A stretch of 10,036 bases of DNA, taken from Methanobrevibacter sp. (lineage in GTDB: Archaea > Methanobacteriota > Methanobacteria > Methanobacteriales > Methanobacteriaceae). The stretch covers positions 1 through 10,036 of the forward strand of contig WRMT01000097.1 in assembly GCA_009777005.1 (NCBI GenBank). Direction: 5' to 3'. The translations under genes and the position numbers were made by a program. This document shows positions 7,422-10,036 of the stretch, piece by piece; within the stretch, counting starts at the first letter, position 1, and each line of letters opens with the position of its first letter. The notes under the pieces were generated by a model. The model was not told where the DNA came from. It saw nothing but the letters and a program-made list of their open reading frames with translations, and did no database searches.

Positions 7422-7883
7422 ATGTATAAAAAAGTATTGGTTCCTATAATGGGAAATTTTAGTGAAGATTTAGCTGAACATGCTATAGATTTGATTGATG
7501 GTCGTGATGTTGATCTTTTTGTAGTTTATGTTATAGACGGCTCAGTTCCATTTTTAACTCCAAAAAACATTAAGAAAGCAATGGCTATTGAACTTAAAAA
7601 AAGAGGGAAATGTTTTCTTGAGGAATTTGAAAATATTTTAAATCTCTCTGAAAATAAAAATATTTCTCTTGAAAAAATACTTACTGAAGGAAAACCTGCT
7701 GAGGAAATTGTCAGAATAGCTAAGGAAAAATGTATTGATGTAATTGTCATGGGCACAGGTAAAAGTATTGTAGATAAACATCTTTTAGGAAGTGTATCAG
7801 ATGAAGTTGTTCATTTTGCTCCATGCACTATTCTTTTAGTTAGGACAATTGAAAATAAGGCTTGTGAAAATCCTAATTCATGA
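7422..7883 (+). CDS. Universal stress protein (UspA family)
   Basis: Single-domain universal stress protein of 153 residues, a small cytoplasmic Rossmann-like protein that usually binds ATP or another nucleotide and acts as a regulatory or protective dimer. It opens with YKKVLVPIMG, has VVYVIDG at 34-40 and a TEGKPAEEIVRIA segment (88-100). It ends with IDVIVMGTGKS (105-115), LLGSVSDEVV (121-130) and APCTILLVR (133-141), the family nucleotide-binding and dimer strand. The usual G-x2-G-x9-G(S/T) motif appears here with one residue fewer in the first gap (G111, G113, then G123-S124). An upstream TTG in the same frame (7410) is really part of the ribosome binding site (GAGGT, 7412-7416), so the ATG at 7422 is the start. 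It lies between the exchanger and marker protein 14 with its own promoter and terminator. The ligand is unknown. Confidence 0.92.
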   Translation: MYKKVLVPIMGNFSEDLAEHAIDLIDGRDVDLFVVYVIDGSVPFLTPKNIKKAMAIELKKRGKCFLEEFENILNLSENKNISLEKILTEGKPAEEIVRIAKEKCIDVIVMGTGKSIVDKHLLGSVSDEVVHFAPCTILLVRTIENKACENPNS

Positions 7884-7935
7884 TAAAAATCAATTTTCAA
7901 ATATTTTTTTTACAAAATTAGATCTTTTAAAACTT

Positions 7936-7963
7936 GTATTTTTCATGAAAATACCTTTTTTTT
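7936..7963 (+). terminator. Hairpin plus oligo-T terminator of the universal stress protein gene
   Basis: A 7-bp stem (GTATTTT at 7936-7942 pairing with AAAATAC at 7948-7954, loop TCATG) is followed after one C by eight Ts (7956-7963), 53 bases after the stop codon. The layout matches an intrinsic terminator. Confidence 0.65.
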
Positions 7964-7964
7964 C

Positions 7965-8083
7965 ATGATTTAGAATTTTATTTTTCTTATTTTTATGGTT
8001 TAGAATTTTATTTTTTTTGTTTTATTATTTTGAATATTGTTTGACTTGTTTTTATGATTTGGGATATTATTAGTAAATACACA
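7965..8083. repeat. Degenerate tandem array of about four 30-bp units
   Basis: Units start at 7965, 7995, 8024 and about 8054. The first two are nearly identical over ATG(A/G)TTTAGAATTTTATTTTT; the third (ATTATTTTGAATATTG) and fourth (ATGATTTGGGATATTATT) are diverged. There are no spacers, so it is not a CRISPR array. There is no open frame through it. Confidence 0.6.
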
Positions 8084-8170
8084 CTTATCAGTACAAAATT
8101 TATTTTTTCATTATTTTATCCAAAAATTAATTATTATTTTAAGATGAGCATAATTTTCTTATTTTTTTTT

Positions 8171-8185
8171 AAAAATATTTATATG
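8171..8185 (+). promoter_or_regulatory. Candidate BRE/TATA box of the marker protein 14 gene
   Basis: AAAAATATTTATATG (8171-8185) contains TTTATAT preceded by an A-rich element, a good match to an archaeal promoter. Initiation would be near 8207, giving an unusually long leader of about 115 bases. Nearer boxes such as TTTTTATAAT (around 8189-8198 and 8234-8243) are alternatives. Confidence 0.35.
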
Positions 8186-8321
8186 CTCTTTTTATAATAC
8201 ATATAATTAAAATTAAAGAATAATTAGATTATTTTTATAATAATGAGTTTCTATTTATTAAATTATTTCTTTAAATGTTTATCATGGAATTTAATGATGA
8301 TTATTCTAAAAGAGGGAAAAA

Positions 8322-9788
8322 ATGTCTTTGATAAGTAAAATTTTTGGATTAAGGTCTAAACCAGTAATAGCTAAAAGCCAACTTAAATCATTTGAATCTT
8401 TAAAGTCATCTCCATTCGCTGCTAAAACTGTTGGATCAGGTTATTCAATGAAATCTGATGAATATTACATAGCTGCTTCTGTTGAACTTGGAAACACTAC
8501 TACAAAATGTATTATCACAGCTACTAATCTTAATACGAGTGAAAGCTATTTAATAAATAAGACTATTAAGATGACAAGGGATATTCGACCTCCTAAAAAA
8601 GATGAAGAAGTTTTTGGAGAGACTGTTTGGGGGATTAAACTTTCAAAGGAATCAGTAGCTGAAATGATTAGAGATGCTGTTTTAGACTCTACAAAAAAAT
8701 CTAATATTGACATTGAAGAGGATCTAGATTTTGTAGTTAGATCAACAGGTGTAACTGCAGGTTTTGCAACTACTGAAGAAAGTGGAAAGCTTATAATAGC
8801 ATTAGCTAATGGTTGTTTAGATGCAGGGGTAACTCCAAGGAAAATGGCTCCAGCTATGTCTATTGATAATTTTCCAGATAGATTAAAAGATTTTTCTTTA
8901 CTTGAAAAGGTTATATTTGATGGTGCAGTTGTAAGTGTTCTTCCTCCAAAAGGTAAAGAAGTAGTAGCTAATGAAATGGAAGGAGAGCTTGTTACTGCAG
9001 GAATTAAATTAGGAGCAAAATGGACTAAAATTGATTATAGAAACCCTTGTGTTTCAATTGATTTTGGATCAACATTAGCTGGGCGTGTTGTAAATAATGA
9101 TGAACCGTATGCTCATACTGTTGGTAATTTCTTAGGTTTAGCTGGGGTAATAGCTGATTCATTAGTAAGGGGAACAGACCAAGTTGATAAAGAAGGTGGA
9201 GCAGCTATTGATCTATATACTAAGGATATATTAAAAAAAGCTGATTGGAAAAAGGCTAAATTAAATGCAGAAAAGGTTCATAAATTGATTGATATTAGAA
9301 AGGTTCCAATGGATCGTGAAAGGTTTGGAACAGTTCCACTAGATCCTGTAGCTGCAGAAAATGCTGGAACAACACTTATTGGTTGTGATGTTGGGGAAAA
9401 TGCTGATAAAATACCTGATTTAATTGCCTTAGGAGAGGAACTTTATCAAAATCATGGTTTAAGTACTTTATTTGCAACTATGGATCATACTAGTGCTTTG
9501 ATTGTTAAACGTCTATTAAAAATAGCTAATGATGAAAATCTCATTCTTGAAGGTTCTGTTTTAGGAATTACTGGTAGAGCAGGAATCACTGGAAAAAAAC
9601 CTGAGTTAATATTAGAATATACAAAAAACATCTTTGATGATTGTGTTTTTGTTTCTGATGGATTAGCTTTAGGTTCAGCTATTATGGCTCGTTGTATGAA
9701 TTCTATGGGAACACCATTAGTTCCTGTTGGAGGTAAACGTGGTGGACCTTGTATTTTAGGAGCTAGGAGAAAATTACAAAAGAAATAG
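8322..9788 (+). CDS. Methanogenesis marker protein 14 (DUF2114), ASKHA-fold ATPase-like
   Basis: Conserved protein of methanogens with no firmly assigned function, 488 residues. I recognise it as methanogenesis marker protein 14 by sequence character and context. Two phosphate-binding-type motifs of the actin/Hsp70/sugar-kinase (ASKHA) superfamily are visible: VELGNTTTK (54-62) and SIDFGSTLAG (245-254). GITGRAGITG (415-424) and GLALGSAIMARCMNSMG (447-463) lie where an adenosine-binding region would be expected. The first motif has Glu (E55) where Asp is usual. Seven cysteines are scattered (63, 165, 243, 355, 441, 458, 477) with no CxxC, so no iron-sulfur cluster is evident. There is no membrane segment; the first 45 residues are basic and probably flexible. 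The ATG follows GAGGG (8312-8316) by five bases, and no in-frame upstream start is better. ATP-dependent reactivation of a corrinoid protein is a plausible role (inference, see findings). Confidence 0.85.
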   Translation: MSLISKIFGLRSKPVIAKSQLKSFESLKSSPFAAKTVGSGYSMKSDEYYIAASVELGNTTTKCIITATNLNTSESYLINKTIKMTRDIRPPKKDEEVFGETVWGIKLSKESVAEMIRDAVLDSTKKSNIDIEEDLDFVVRSTGVTAGFATTEESGKLIIALANGCLDAGVTPRKMAPAMSIDNFPDRLKDFSLLEKVIFDGAVVSVLPPKGKEVVANEMEGELVTAGIKLGAKWTKIDYRNPCVSIDFGSTLAGRVVNNDEPYAHTVGNFLGLAGVIADSLVRGTDQVDKEGGAAIDLYTKDILKKADWKKAKLNAEKVHKLIDIRKVPMDRERFGTVPLDPVAAENAGTTLIGCDVGENADKIPDLIALGEELYQNHGLSTLFATMDHTSALIVKRLLKIANDENLILEGSVLGITGRAGITGKKPELILEYTKNIFDDCVFVSDGLALGSAIMARCMNSMGTPLVPVGGKRGGPCILGARRKLQKK

Positions 9789-9800
9789 TCTTAACTTCAC

Positions 9801-9830
9801 TATTTATTATTATTTTTATTATTATTTTTT
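9801..9830 (+). terminator. Probable T-rich terminator after marker protein 14
   Basis: ATTATTATTTTT is repeated in tandem (9806-9817 and 9818-9829), giving runs of five and six Ts within 42 bases of the stop codon. There is no hairpin; archaeal RNA polymerase can stop at such tracts alone. The remaining 200 bases of the window are AT-rich and show nothing that I can name. Confidence 0.4.
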
Positions 9831-10036
9831 GATAAGGATAATAAATTTAATACTAAATATTAAATACTCTTTTTATAACAAATCTTTTAAATTTTTTTAT
9901 AATAAATTTATTATTTACTTGTAATTAAATTTATTAATCTAAAATTTATTTTTGATTATTATTTACTTTATTAATTATTCTGAGTTGTAAATTTATTTTT
10001 ATCAAAATTTAAATTTTTAATTTACTTTTAGAAAAA

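Larger units (their letters stand above)
7884..8321. other. AT-rich intergenic region between the stress protein and marker protein 14 genes
   Basis: 438 bases with no supported gene. In order it contains the terminator hairpin (7936-7963), the 30-bp degenerate tandem units (7965-8083), a probable promoter (8172-8185) and a leader of more than 100 bases before the marker protein 14 start. A minus-strand stretch of 18 codons (7946 down to 7890) lies across the terminator and is not considered a gene. Confidence 0.6.

Noticed and set aside
7526..7756. Minus-strand open frame inside the universal stress protein gene
   Set aside because: Shadow of a recognised family protein; Ser/Phe-rich and without a ribosome binding site.
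7890..7946. 18-codon minus-strand ORF beginning MKNTSFKRSN
   Set aside because: Its only ribosome binding signal is a weak AAGGT, it lies across the terminator hairpin of the stress protein gene, and it is short enough to be chance.
7965..8083. CRISPR array
   Set aside because: The 30-bp units abut each other with no unique spacers and diverge in sequence, and no cas genes are near.

Overview
The window is a piece of an AT-rich methanogenic archaeon chromosome, most likely Methanobrevibacter or a close relative in the Methanobacteriaceae (Methanosphaera is a less likely alternative). The support is a complete eight-gene operon for the sodium-pumping methyltransferase Mtr in the Methanobacteriales order E-D-C-B-A-F-G-H, a methanogenesis marker protein, archaeal-style TATA boxes, strong GGAGG ribosome binding sites, and intergenic DNA that is almost all A and T. 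Every recognisable gene is on the + strand.

Layout. Positions 1-271 are a non-coding leader with two imperfect copies of a 59-bp direct repeat and up to three TTGTAT(A/G) promoter-like boxes. Positions 272-5223 hold mtrE, mtrD, mtrC, mtrB, mtrA, mtrF, mtrG and mtrH. Gaps there run from a 1-base overlap to about 14 bases, and stop codons often lie against or inside the next ribosome binding site, so this is one transcription unit. It ends in an 8-bp hairpin followed by nine Ts (5247-5285). Positions 5286-6176 are a long AT-rich spacer with no supported gene; it contains an orphan minus-strand gene start and a small tandem repeat. A Na+/Ca2+ exchanger-family membrane protein (6177-7226) follows, then a universal stress protein (7422-7883) with its own hairpin/oligo-T terminator. 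A spacer with about four degenerate 30-bp tandem units comes next, then methanogenesis marker protein 14 (8322-9788) and AT-rich trailing sequence.

How the genes work together. Mtr transfers the methyl group of methyl-tetrahydromethanopterin to coenzyme M. MtrH and the corrinoid protein MtrA carry out the chemistry, MtrC/D/E form the main membrane part, and MtrB/F/G plus the MtrA tail are single-helix membrane anchors. The complex exports Na+, and the adjacent exchanger could spend that gradient on cation export. Marker protein 14 has the phosphate-binding motifs of the actin/Hsp70/sugar-kinase ATPase fold, the fold used by ATP-dependent reactivators of corrinoid proteins. My main hypothesis is that it serves the MtrA cobalt centre.

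The Mtr system is well known. The parts worth a second look are the unassigned marker protein, the repeats in the mtr leader, a motif shared by the four single-helix Mtr subunits, and the non-coding repeats and orphan start.
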